A stretch of DNA of 44,816 bases, from NCBI GenBank assembly GCA_052144935.1, contig JBKQPR010000037.1:1-44816 (forward strand), given 5' to 3'. Shown here piece after piece: positions 1 to 7,523 of the stretch (positions within the stretch are counted from its first letter, which is position 1; each line of letters starts with the position of its first letter). The notes beneath the pieces are model-generated. The model did no database searches and was not told where the DNA came from. It worked only from the letters and a program-made list of their open reading frames with translations. The translations under genes and the position numbers were made by a program. The stretch comes from JOPF133 sp052144935. GTDB lineage: Bacteria > Acidobacteriota > Terriglobia > Bryobacterales > Bryobacteraceae.

Positions 1-2
1 TC

Positions 3-98
3 GATGGCGCAAACGCTATCATCGCCCTGCGCTGCTGCAAACTCAGTGGACGCTACGAGGACTTCTGGGAGCGCCGCTCCGCCCGGCGTGCTGCCTGA
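3..98 (+). CDS. Transposase C-terminal fragment (cut by window edge)
   Basis: Only the last 31 codons are visible, open from the left edge to a TGA at 96-98. The peptide contains IIALRCCKLSGRYEDFWERR, a style of ending I associate with ISKra4-type transposases, in which a short Leu/Arg-rich helix is followed by a Trp-containing basic tail. The family call rests on this short tail alone and is tentative. The rest of the gene lies outside the window. The sequence just after the stop may include the right end of the insertion sequence, but the other end cannot be seen. Confidence 0.45.
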   Translation, partial: DGANAIIALRCCKLSGRYEDFWERRSARRAA

Positions 99-482
99 TC
101 CCTTCCCTCAAATCTGACGTGCACCCGTGGCACATCGGCCCGCCCTACGACACCCCCACCCACGGGCCTCACGTGATGGCCTTGACCCCAGAGCAAGGCA
201 CGGTGACGTTCGGCCGCGCAGGCTTCCTCATCCATGCCGATTCCATCTCGCATCCCGGAAAGGCTTCGTGCGGCTGCATCGTACTTTCGAACGCCCTGCG
301 GAACCAGATCTCAGCGAGCGGGGATCGCGAGTTGGAAGTGGTCTGACGCCCTCGCCGGGCCGGGCCCGCACGACGGCCCGGCCAGTCTTTATTCCGACTC
401 CTGTCTCCTGACTCCTGTCTCCTTCTCAACGCGTTAAAATCGGCGTATTACCCTCGTAACTCGCCATCCGTCCCGAGTGCGC
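99..482. other. Intergenic stretch without a supported gene
   Basis: About 380 bases between the transposase tail and the HD hydrolase stop. Several short open frames exist on both strands, but none has a convincing Shine-Dalgarno, a recognisable domain or family-like composition. A small direct repeat of CTGACTCCTGTCTCC type lies near 400-422. No clear terminator was found. Confidence 0.5.
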
Positions 483-1073
483 TCACGCGCCCGCGCTGCC
501 TTGTACGCCTGCTAGACCTAGTTCGGCGGCGCGATCCTGCATGGCCTGCACGCAAAACGCGATGTGATCTTCCAGCGGAACGCCCAATTCCTGCGCTCCC
601 TCTACGATGTCCTGCCGGTTCACCGAGCGCGCGAAGGCCTTGTCCTTCATCTTCTTCTTCACCGAGACCACGTCCACCTCGAAAACGCTGCGGTTGGGCT
701 TGACGTAGGAAATCGCAGTGATGAAGCCGGCTAGCTCATCGCACGCATAGAGCGTCTTCTGAAGCGCGGTCTCGCGTGGCACGCCGGTGTGATTGGCGTG
801 TGAAAGGATGGCCCGGCGGATCTCCTCGTCCACGCCGCGCGCGGCCAGAATCGCTTCGCCCTTTTGCGGATGCTCCTCCAGCGTGGGGTGGATCTCCCAA
901 TCGAAATCGTGAAGCAGCGCCGTGAGGGACCATTTGGACTCGTCCTCACCCGATTTCCGCGCGTACGCCGCCACGCACGCCTCTACCGCTAGCGCATGTT
1001 TGCGCAGCCCTTCCGACTTCGTAAATTCGCAAAGAATTTCCCAGGCATGTTCCCGAGTGACCATGTTCCTCAT
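483..1073 (-). CDS. HD-domain phosphohydrolase
   Basis: A 196-residue soluble protein with an HD-type metal-dependent phosphohydrolase fold. Candidate metal ligands are His26, the His55-Asp56 pair in LLHDFDW, His92 and His95 in the SHANH stretch, and Asp112 in the ACDEL stretch. Proteins of this layout are usually annotated as HDIG-domain hydrolases; the substrate (nucleotide, cyclic dinucleotide or other phosphate ester) cannot be told from sequence. The ATG at 1073 overlaps the upstream methyltransferase stop as ATGA (1070-1073), implying translational coupling. An internal ATG at 1064 has a better ribosome-binding site (GAGGA just upstream), so the product may begin three residues later. 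Confidence 0.8.
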   Translation of the reverse strand: MRNMVTREHAWEILCEFTKSEGLRKHALAVEACVAAYARKSGEDESKWSLTALLHDFDWEIHPTLEEHPQKGEAILAARGVDEEIRRAILSHANHTGVPRETALQKTLYACDELAGFITAISYVKPNRSVFEVDVVSVKKKMKDKAFARSVNRQDIVEGAQELGVPLEDHIAFCVQAMQDRAAELGLAGVQGSAGA

Positions 1074-2203
1074 GATATACCGGACAGGGCATCGCCCCAA
1101 GCCGCCTGCCGCGCGGCGCGAAACCTCTCGCGGTCGCGTTTCGCGACAGGCCGCTGCCGCAAGCCTTGGGCGGTGCAGATTTCGAGCACTACCAGACCGG
1201 GCCGATGTTGCGGATGGCGGATGATGCGCGCTGCCGGCAACTCCACCTCCTCCCGCGCCAGCGCCACGTAGCTGTACTTTTCGTCTTCGTACCCCAGTGC
1301 GCCGCCTTTTACGCGGCGATGCAAGGACGACCGCTCCACGCGCGCCGCGAAGTGGCACCAGTCGGCGCCCGCCATGGGACACTCGATCGCACCAGGGCAC
1401 GGCGCCAGCATGTGTGCGCCGGCTGAGAGGAGTTCGGCACGGAGGTCGCGGATGAGTGTGAAACTGCGGGGAGTGCCGGGCTCGATGGCCACGAAGGCTA
1501 CCTGGGCGGCGCGCCAGAGGCGAGGGACGAGCGGCCCACGCGCCGGGATGAGCGGGAAGCGCTCCCTCGCGGGAACGTCTCTGGCGGCCGGGACCGAAGC
1601 GCGCGTGAAATGCGCCGGGATGAGTCCCCGACCCCCGGGGGGTACCCCGGCAGAGACGGGCCAAGAGGGCGCCCCCTGCGCCACAATTGTGCCGCAGGCA
1701 CTCGTGCCTGCGGGGTGCCCCCTGGGCCCGAGATTCGTCCCGATGCACTCGCCCAGCGAGTAAGCGGCTATCACCAGGTCGTGCGGCGGCAGCGCCTCTA
1801 TGCGGGTGACGTCGCCGTGCACGATCGTGGCATCGGGCAGCCATTCGCGGGCCGCCGCGGCCATCGCGGTATCGCGTTCGATCAAGGTGACGCGAGCCTC
1901 GGGAAACCACTGGCGCGCTGCCAGCGAGGCCGCTCCCGCGCCGGCGCCGATATCGAGCACGCTGGCCACCGCGCGCTCGCCCAGCAACCGCCGCACTTCA
2001 CCGAGCACCGCGTACGCCGCGGCGTAAGTGGCGGGCATGCGCGTCACTAAGTATGCCGCCAGCCGCTCCGCCCCGGCCACGCGCGCCGGCCGGCCCGCAC
2101 GGTAGGCATCCGAGAGGGCCGCCGCGGCCCGCGCCAGCGCGGAGAAGCCCACCGCATCGGCACGCTCTTCGATGATCCGCTTGACCGGTCCGGGCAGTTG
2201 CAC
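1070..2203 (-). CDS. Rsm22-like small-subunit rRNA methyltransferase with internal insertion
   Basis: A 377-residue class I SAM methyltransferase. The glycine-rich SAM loop VLDIGAGAGAASLA is at residues 82-95, and YSLGEC (148-153) and AIEPGTPRSF (239-248) match the Rsm22 family core. The C-terminal half has the family's cysteine cluster (Cys269, Cys275, Cys283 in CPGAIECPMAGADWCHF) followed by RSSLHRRVKGGALGYEDEKY. In Rsm22 relatives such cysteines are thought to hold an iron-sulphur cluster. Between YSLGEC and RLWRAAQVAF lie about 70 residues, rich in Gly, Pro and Ala, that family members lack; part is encoded by a palindromic repeat (1658-1729). The frame stays open through it. It is first in a two-gene unit with the HD hydrolase. 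Whether the inserted loop leaves the enzyme active is unknown. Confidence 0.8.
   Translation of the reverse strand: MQLPGPVKRIIEERADAVGFSALARAAAALSDAYRAGRPARVAGAERLAAYLVTRMPATYAAAYAVLGEVRRLLGERAVASVLDIGAGAGAASLAARQWFPEARVTLIERDTAMAAAAREWLPDATIVHGDVTRIEALPPHDLVIAAYSLGECIGTNLGPRGHPAGTSACGTIVAQGAPSWPVSAGVPPGGRGLIPAHFTRASVPAARDVPARERFPLIPARGPLVPRLWRAAQVAFVAIEPGTPRSFTLIRDLRAELLSAGAHMLAPCPGAIECPMAGADWCHFAARVERSSLHRRVKGGALGYEDEKYSYVALAREEVELPAARIIRHPQHRPGLVVLEICTAQGLRQRPVAKRDRERFRAARQAAWGDALSGIS
1658..1729. repeat. Palindromic repeat element inside the Rsm22-like gene
   Basis: The outer arms are GGGCCAAGAGGGCGCCCC and GGGGTGCCCCCTGGGCCC, which pair as inverted repeats with three mismatches. Between them sit two further palindromes: CACAATTGTG (1682-1691) and a 10-bp-arm palindrome CCGCAGGCAC / GTGCCTGCGG (1692-1713). 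The outer arm matches a core found at four other places in the window. The element is read through in frame by the methyltransferase gene. Confidence 0.7.
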
Positions 2204-2370
2204 TTATCCATCATAGGAACTTCTGGCGAGGCCCGGTGTCTATTTGGGTGGAAGTCGGCGCCAAGATAGTTTCCGAGACGCGCAACTTCCCGGACGCGCC
2301 CGCGACCAACGGATTCCCCGAGTTTCACTGCCCGAGGAGACGTGTCTCCGCGCGCACGGAAGGAGGACTT

Positions 2371-3120
2371 ATGTTCGAACAATCGACACTTCCCAATGCT
2401 CCGCGGCGCTGGTGGGCCACTTGCATCGGCTTGAGCGGCGAGGCTCTGCTGGTAGCGAGCCTGGCGCTGGCCCCTCTCATATGGCCGCAGGTGATTCCAC
2501 GGGTGGCTTACGCGACCGCGCTGGCGACGCCGGGTCCGCCGCCTGCGCCGCCTCCCAAAGGCAGCGGCGTGCGCCCGCAACGGCCGAGCGCCATCGTGAG
2601 GACGGTCCGCGGCGATGCCCTCCTCGCGCCCGCCGCGGTTCCCATACACGCGGCGATGATTGTAGATCCGCCGCCCGAGGTGGGCAACTTCGGAGTCCCT
2701 GGAGGCGTCGAGGCAGGCGTGCCGGGCGGGGTCCCGGGCGTGCTCGGCAGCTTCGTTCCGGATGTGCGGGCAGCCGTCATGGAGCATCTGCCCGAGCCGG
2801 TGCACCGAGCCCCGCCGGTGGCCCCGGTCACCCGCCTTATACGACGGGGCGGCGACGTCAACCCCGCCGAACCGATCTTCCGCCCCGACCCGGTCTATCC
2901 GCCAATCGCACGCTCCATGCGGGTCTCCGGAGTCGTGGAACTGGTCGGGGTGATCGGCGCGGACGGCCGAATCAAGGAATTGCGCGTGAAAAGCGGTCAT
3001 CCGCTGCTGGCACGCGCCGCGCTGGATGCGGTGGCCCGCTGGATTTACAAGCCCACCCTGCTCAACGGGACGCCGGTGGAGGTGGAAGCGCCCATCACTG
3101 TGACGTTCCGATTGAACTGA
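2371..3120 (+). CDS. TonB-family energy transducer protein
   Basis: A 249-residue protein. The start is fixed by a strong Shine-Dalgarno (GGAAGGAGGACTT) directly before the ATG. A single membrane anchor lies at about residues 17-38, followed by a Pro-rich stretch (PGPPPAPPPKG), a Gly/Val-rich stretch, and a C-terminal TonB domain beginning at DPVYPPIARSMRVSG and ending in the usual VEAPITVTFRLN beta strand. TonB proteins carry proton-motive energy from the inner membrane to outer-membrane receptors; many acidobacterial and Bacteroidetes genomes have several TonB-like copies, and the partner here is unknown. No exbB/exbD neighbours are present. It is divergent from the Rsm22-like gene and convergent with nuoH, with stops only 12 bases apart. 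Confidence 0.82.
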   Translation: MFEQSTLPNAPRRWWATCIGLSGEALLVASLALAPLIWPQVIPRVAYATALATPGPPPAPPPKGSGVRPQRPSAIVRTVRGDALLAPAAVPIHAAMIVDPPPEVGNFGVPGGVEAGVPGGVPGVLGSFVPDVRAAVMEHLPEPVHRAPPVAPVTRLIRRGGDVNPAEPIFRPDPVYPPIARSMRVSGVVELVGVIGADGRIKELRVKSGHPLLARAALDAVARWIYKPTLLNGTPVEVEAPITVTFRLN

Positions 3121-3132
3121 GCGTTGCTGGCG

Positions 3133-4314
3133 CTAGCCCGCGTGAGACATTCCGATCAGCGCATTGATCAGCACCGCGGCCATGCCGACCGGGATGGCGA
3201 CTTTCCAGCCGATGTTCATGAGCTGGTCGTATCGGAAGCGCGGGAACGTGCCGCGGAACCAGATCAGCAGGTAGATCAAAATGGACACCTTGAACAGGAA
3301 CCAGAACAGGCCGATCACCGCGTGGTTCACCACGGGGACGGCAAAAGCCGCGGCCATCGCGAAGAGCAGCAGGATGCACGCCACCAGCACCTTCTGCTGG
3401 ATCGGTTCTTTCAAGGGCCGCACCATGGGCACTGTGAGGACAGCCGATCCGGCGAACAGCAGCACCGGGAACACATAATTCAACGGGATGTCCAGCCAGC
3501 CCACGCTGGGGAACGGGCGCAGCCAGCCGCCCCAGAACAGCGTCACGGCCACCGACGACACCACGAAGATGTTGCAATACTCAGCCAGGAAGTAGAGCGC
3601 CCAGCGGAAGCCGCTGTACTCGGTGTGGAAGCCGGCCACCAGCTCGGATTCGGCTTCCGGCAGGTCGAACGGGGCGCGGTTGGTTTCGGCGGTCGCGGCG
3701 ACGATGTACACGGCGAACGGCACGATCATGAAAAAGTAGTTATCGAAGACGAACCAGACGCCGCGATCGAGCTGCGCCTTGACGATGCCCTGCATGCTGA
3801 GCGTGCCGGCGCACATCACGCCGGAGAGCAGCGCGAAGGCCAGCGCCACCTCGTAGCTGACAAGCTGGGCGGCGCTGCGCAACGCGCCGAGCAGCGGATA
3901 GTGGCTGTTGGAGGACCAGCCGCCCAGGATGATGCCCAGGATTCCCACCGCCGACATGGCCGAGACGACCAGCAGCCCGACGTTGACGTCGCTGATGTAG
4001 ATATCCTTGGCGAAGGGCAGCACAGCGAAGGCGGTCAGCCCGGTGAAGGTGGAGATTACGGGGGCGAACCAGAAGATGGCCTTATCCGAGTCGGTGGGTA
4101 TGATGTCTTCCTTGATCAGCAGCTTGAGGGCATCGGCGATGGGCTGGAGCAGACCGTGCGGGCCGACGCGCATGGGACCCAGGCGGACTTGAAAATCGGC
4201 CAGCACTTTGCGCTCGATCAGTGTGATGTAGCCGGCCACCAGCGGGAACGCCGCTATGATCACCAGCATCACCGCCAGCGGGCGGAACCACGGATTGGAA
4301 AGAATTGCGTCCAT
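3133..4314 (-). CDS. nuoH: NADH-quinone oxidoreductase subunit H
   Basis: A 393-residue polytopic membrane subunit of complex I that joins the quinone site to the proton-pumping arm. Family hallmarks are GYITLIERKVLADFQVRLGP near the N-terminus and the conserved acidic loop around LPEAESELVAGFHTEYSG. It is longer than E. coli NuoH (about 325 residues). It is the last gene of the operon, separated from nuoN by 158 bases that hold a long inverted repeat, whereas nuoH usually sits between nuoG and nuoI. No good Shine-Dalgarno is visible before the ATG. The gene is otherwise intact. Confidence 0.96.
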   Translation of the reverse strand: MDAILSNPWFRPLAVMLVIIAAFPLVAGYITLIERKVLADFQVRLGPMRVGPHGLLQPIADALKLLIKEDIIPTDSDKAIFWFAPVISTFTGLTAFAVLPFAKDIYISDVNVGLLVVSAMSAVGILGIILGGWSSNSHYPLLGALRSAAQLVSYEVALAFALLSGVMCAGTLSMQGIVKAQLDRGVWFVFDNYFFMIVPFAVYIVAATAETNRAPFDLPEAESELVAGFHTEYSGFRWALYFLAEYCNIFVVSSVAVTLFWGGWLRPFPSVGWLDIPLNYVFPVLLFAGSAVLTVPMVRPLKEPIQQKVLVACILLLFAMAAAFAVPVVNHAVIGLFWFLFKVSILIYLLIWFRGTFPRFRYDQLMNIGWKVAIPVGMAAVLINALIGMSHAG

Positions 4315-4330
4315 ATTAGTCAGTGAGGCC

Positions 4331-4437
4331 TGTATTCACCACGGAGGCACGGAGCACACGGAGGAAGCACGGAGAAAGACAAGAGAAAAATATGCTTGGT
4401 TTCTCCGTGCTTCCTCCGTGCCTCCGTGGTGAGTACA
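4331..4437. repeat. Long inverted repeat between nuoN and nuoH
   Basis: The right arm (4400-4437) is almost the exact reverse complement of the left arm (4331-4377). The left arm has a 9-base insertion and one further mismatch, and the loop is about 22 bases. Both arms are built from CACGGAG-type units (CCACGGAGGCACGGAG). An RNA hairpin of some 38 base pairs is expected. It resembles the element at 11226-11303 in design and in its GGAG-rich units. No U-run follows, so a classical intrinsic terminator is unlikely. Confidence 0.85.
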
Positions 4438-4472
4438 GTGAATTCAGCAACGCTGGTTGTTTCATATTCCTC

Positions 4473-5951
4473 TTACCGCATCAGCGAGGTCTGGGCCAGG
4501 CGCAGGAAGGGCTCGGGGTAAATGCCGATGGCCAAAGTCAGTACGCCACTTACCGCCACCGCTACCCGTAAACCGAAGCTGGCCGCCAGCGGAGCCTTCT
4601 CGGTGGATTCGCGGATGAACATGCTGCGCACAATCTTGAAATAGTAATAGATCGCTACCGCCACATAGAGCGTGGCCACGACCGCCAGCGTGTAATGCCG
4701 GGTCTGGATCAGCGAGAGAAAGATATAATACTTGCCCAGGAAGCCGGCGGTGGGCGGAATGCCCGCCAGCGAGAGCAGAAAGATCAGCATGAGGATGGCG
4801 TAACCGGGGCTCTTGTGCATGAGCCCGGCAATATCGTCCAGATCCTCTCCGATGATATTGGCGCGCCGCAGCGCGATCACCACCAGGAAGGCCCCCAGGT
4901 TCATGAAGGTGTAGACCATGACATACACCGCGATGCCGTTGATGCCGGTCTGGTTGCCCGCCACCAGGCCCAGCAGCATATATCCGGCGTGCGAAATGGA
5001 GCTGTAAGCCAAGAGGCGCTTGATGTTGTTCTGGTTGATGGCGGCCAGGTTGCCGATCGTGAGGGTGATCACCGCGACGGCCGCCAGCAGAGGTTCCCAG
5101 GCGGCGCGCGCGGAGGCCAGCGGGCCCAGGAATATGCGCAGCAGAAAAGCGATCGACGCGGCTTTGGAGGCCACCGAAAGATACGCGGTGACGGTGGTAG
5201 GCGCGCCTTCGTAGGCGTCCGGCGCCCACATGTGGAAGGGTGCGGCGGAGATCTTGAACAGCAGCCCCACGGCGGTGGTGGCCATCGCCAGGAAGACCAG
5301 CGGGTCCCAAGGATCGCGCTGCTGCAGGGCCGCGGTGATATCGGCCAGCTTGGTGGATCCTGCCAAGCCGTACATTATTGAAAAACCGTAGGCCAGGAAG
5401 CCGGTGGAAAAGGCCCCTAAGAGCAGATACTTGAGGGCGGCTTCGTTGGAGCGCTTATCGGCCCGCAGAAAGCCCACCATCACGTAGAAGCACAGAGCCA
5501 TCAGCTCCAGGCCAATGAACAGAGTGATCAGGTCGGTGCCGGTGGCCAGAAAGTACATGCCACACTGCGCGAATAAGATCAGGGCGTAGTATTCGCCGTG
5601 GTGCTCGCCCGCAATCTCCAGGTACTTATAGGAGACCACGGTTACGATCACAGCGGCCACCAGGAAGATCCAGTTGAAAAAGATGCCGAAGCCGTCGACC
5701 GTCACGGATCCCTGAAACCCCAGCAGCTCGGTGGCGCCCTGGGGGGCGAGAGTGGCGAGAAAGGCCGACTGTTGGACGAGGGCGGAGCCGGTGAAGCCCT
5801 CGCCCAGCAAGACGAACAGGACCAGCCATTTCTTGTGGCGCGGATCGGGGAAGGCCATGAAATCGACGATCAGGATGGCGCATCCGAACAGCGCCAGCAT
5901 CACTGCCGGAATGATGGTGAAGTGATCGGTGACGGTGTAGAACTGGCTCAT
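4473..5951 (-). CDS. nuoN: NADH-quinone oxidoreductase subunit N
   Basis: A 492-residue antiporter-like proton-pumping subunit of complex I. The chosen ATG at 5951 overlaps the nuoM stop (ATGA, 5948-5951), indicating coupled translation; a longer open frame upstream only shadows nuoM. Family features include FIGLELMALCFYVMVGFLRA with the conserved transmembrane Glu, LKYLLLGAFSTGFLAYG, and LLFKISAAPFHMWAPDAYEG carrying the conserved Lys and His. About 14 membrane helices are expected. It appears complete. Confidence 0.96.
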   Translation of the reverse strand: MSQFYTVTDHFTIIPAVMLALFGCAILIVDFMAFPDPRHKKWLVLFVLLGEGFTGSALVQQSAFLATLAPQGATELLGFQGSVTVDGFGIFFNWIFLVAAVIVTVVSYKYLEIAGEHHGEYYALILFAQCGMYFLATGTDLITLFIGLELMALCFYVMVGFLRADKRSNEAALKYLLLGAFSTGFLAYGFSIMYGLAGSTKLADITAALQQRDPWDPLVFLAMATTAVGLLFKISAAPFHMWAPDAYEGAPTTVTAYLSVASKAASIAFLLRIFLGPLASARAAWEPLLAAVAVITLTIGNLAAINQNNIKRLLAYSSISHAGYMLLGLVAGNQTGINGIAVYVMVYTFMNLGAFLVVIALRRANIIGEDLDDIAGLMHKSPGYAILMLIFLLSLAGIPPTAGFLGKYYIFLSLIQTRHYTLAVVATLYVAVAIYYYFKIVRSMFIRESTEKAPLAASFGLRVAVAVSGVLTLAIGIYPEPFLRLAQTSLMR

Positions 5952-7519
5952 TGGCCGCCTCCCGCCTGCGCCAGCGTGCGTGGGCTGGGCGTGCCAGGGA
6001 GGGCCGCGTTCTGCGGACCGCCGCCGAAATAGCCGGGCCGCACGCGCTCCACGATCTGGGCCACGGGCCTTTGCAGAATTTCGAAATAGGGCTTGGGATA
6101 GATTCCGATCCAGATGGCCCAGGCGATCAGCGGCACGAAGGTGAGAATTTCCCTGAGATTCATATCGGGGATGGTCAGGTTCTTGCCGTTGGTCACCTGC
6201 CCCAGCATGGTGCGCTGATAGAGCCATAGCATGTAAGCGGCGCCCAGAATCACGCCGGTCACCGCGAAGGCCGCCCAGACGCGGTTGGCTTCAAAGGCGC
6301 CTTGCAGGATGGTGAACTCGCCGACAAAACCGTTGAGCAGCGGCAGGCCTATCGAGCTGAGCATGGCAAAGGCGAAGATCTTGGCAAAGGTCGGCATGAC
6401 GTGCGCCAGCCCGCCGTACTCGGAGATCTGGCGCGTGTGGCGGCGCTCGTAGATCACGCCGATGACCATGAAGAGCATGCCGGTGGAGATTCCGTGGTTG
6501 ACCTGCTGGATCACGCTGCCGGCGATGCCGTTGGGATTCAGCGAGAAGATGCCCAGCGTGCAGAAGCCCAGGTGGCTCACAGAGGAGTAGGCCACCAGCT
6601 TCTTCCAATCCTGCTGCATCAGGCTGACCAACGCGCCGTAAATGATGCCCACGATCGACAGGATGGCCAGGATTTGCACGATGGTCTGATCGGCCGAGGC
6701 CTTGGGCAGCAGCGGCAACGAGAAGCGCAAGAAGCCATAGGTACCCATCTTCAGGAGCACGGCCGCCAGGATGACGGAGCCGGCGGTGGGGGCCTCCACG
6801 TGGGCGTCGGGGAGCCAGGTGTGGAAGGGGAACATCGGCACCTTGATGGCGAAGCCGATGAAGAAGGCCCAGAAGACCCACTGTTGCAGGCCCAGCGGCA
6901 GGCTGGTTTTCATCAGCTCGGAAATCTCGAAGGTGTAGAAGTGAAACTGGTTGAAGTGCTGGAAGAAGAGGGTCAGAATGCCCAGCAGCATCAGCACCGA
7001 ACCGGCCAGGGTGTAAAGGAAGAACTTAATGGCCGCGTAGAGTTTGCGCGGGCCGCCCCAGACTCCGATGATGAAGTACATGGGGACTAACACGAGCTCC
7101 CAGAAGACATAGAAGAGAAAGAAATCCAGCGAGATGAATACGCCGATCATGCCCGTTTGCAGGAGCATGAACATGGCGTAGTATTCCTTGACGCGGTCCT
7201 GGATGCCGTTCCAGGAGCACAACACAGCGATGAAGCCCATCAGGGTGGTAAGCATCACCAGCAACAGGCTGATGCCGTCGATTCCGATGTGGTAGTGGGC
7301 GCCCAGAGTGCGAATCCAATCGGCGCTCTCCTCGAATTGGAACCCGGGCCCACCCACCTGGAAGCGGGAGACCAGCGGGAGCGAGATCAGAAAACCGGCG
7401 AAGGCGACCAGGTTGGCCCAGATGCGGATCAGGTCCTTGTTCCGGGAGGGAATCAGGAGCAGGATGGCCAGCCCGGCCAGCGGTGTGAGCAAGACGATGC
7501 TGAGTAAGTGCTGGTCCAT
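5948..7519 (-). CDS. nuoM: NADH-quinone oxidoreductase subunit M
   Basis: A 523-residue antiporter-like subunit of complex I. FWELVLVPMYFIIGVWGG contains the essential Glu of transmembrane helix 5, and FAIKVPMFPFHTWLPDAHVE carries the Lys and His of the proton channel, followed by APTAGSVILAAVLLKMGTYG. It starts four bases after the nuoL stop and overlaps nuoN by four. The C-terminal tail after the last helix (GGGPQNAALPGTPSPRTLAQ and onward) is Gly/Pro-rich and somewhat extended. The gene is intact. Confidence 0.97.
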   Translation of the reverse strand: MDQHLLSIVLLTPLAGLAILLLIPSRNKDLIRIWANLVAFAGFLISLPLVSRFQVGGPGFQFEESADWIRTLGAHYHIGIDGISLLLVMLTTLMGFIAVLCSWNGIQDRVKEYYAMFMLLQTGMIGVFISLDFFLFYVFWELVLVPMYFIIGVWGGPRKLYAAIKFFLYTLAGSVLMLLGILTLFFQHFNQFHFYTFEISELMKTSLPLGLQQWVFWAFFIGFAIKVPMFPFHTWLPDAHVEAPTAGSVILAAVLLKMGTYGFLRFSLPLLPKASADQTIVQILAILSIVGIIYGALVSLMQQDWKKLVAYSSVSHLGFCTLGIFSLNPNGIAGSVIQQVNHGISTGMLFMVIGVIYERRHTRQISEYGGLAHVMPTFAKIFAFAMLSSIGLPLLNGFVGEFTILQGAFEANRVWAAFAVTGVILGAAYMLWLYQRTMLGQVTNGKNLTIPDMNLREILTFVPLIAWAIWIGIYPKPYFEILQRPVAQIVERVRPGYFGGGPQNAALPGTPSPRTLAQAGGGQ

Positions 7520-7523
7520 ATAG

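Noticed and set aside
483..1910. Single 475-codon minus-strand frame covering the HD gene and part of the methyltransferase
   Set aside because: Only the last 196 codons match a family; the upstream part is a shadow of the Rsm22-like gene. The ATGA overlap marks the true start.
3124..4326. Long plus-strand open frame opposite nuoH (about 400 codons)
   Set aside because: Composition is Arg/Gln/His-rich with no domain; it is the antisense shadow of a clear nuoH. The same applies to the long plus-strand frames opposite the CPBP gene (18950-21883) and the rhamnosidase (31733-34495).
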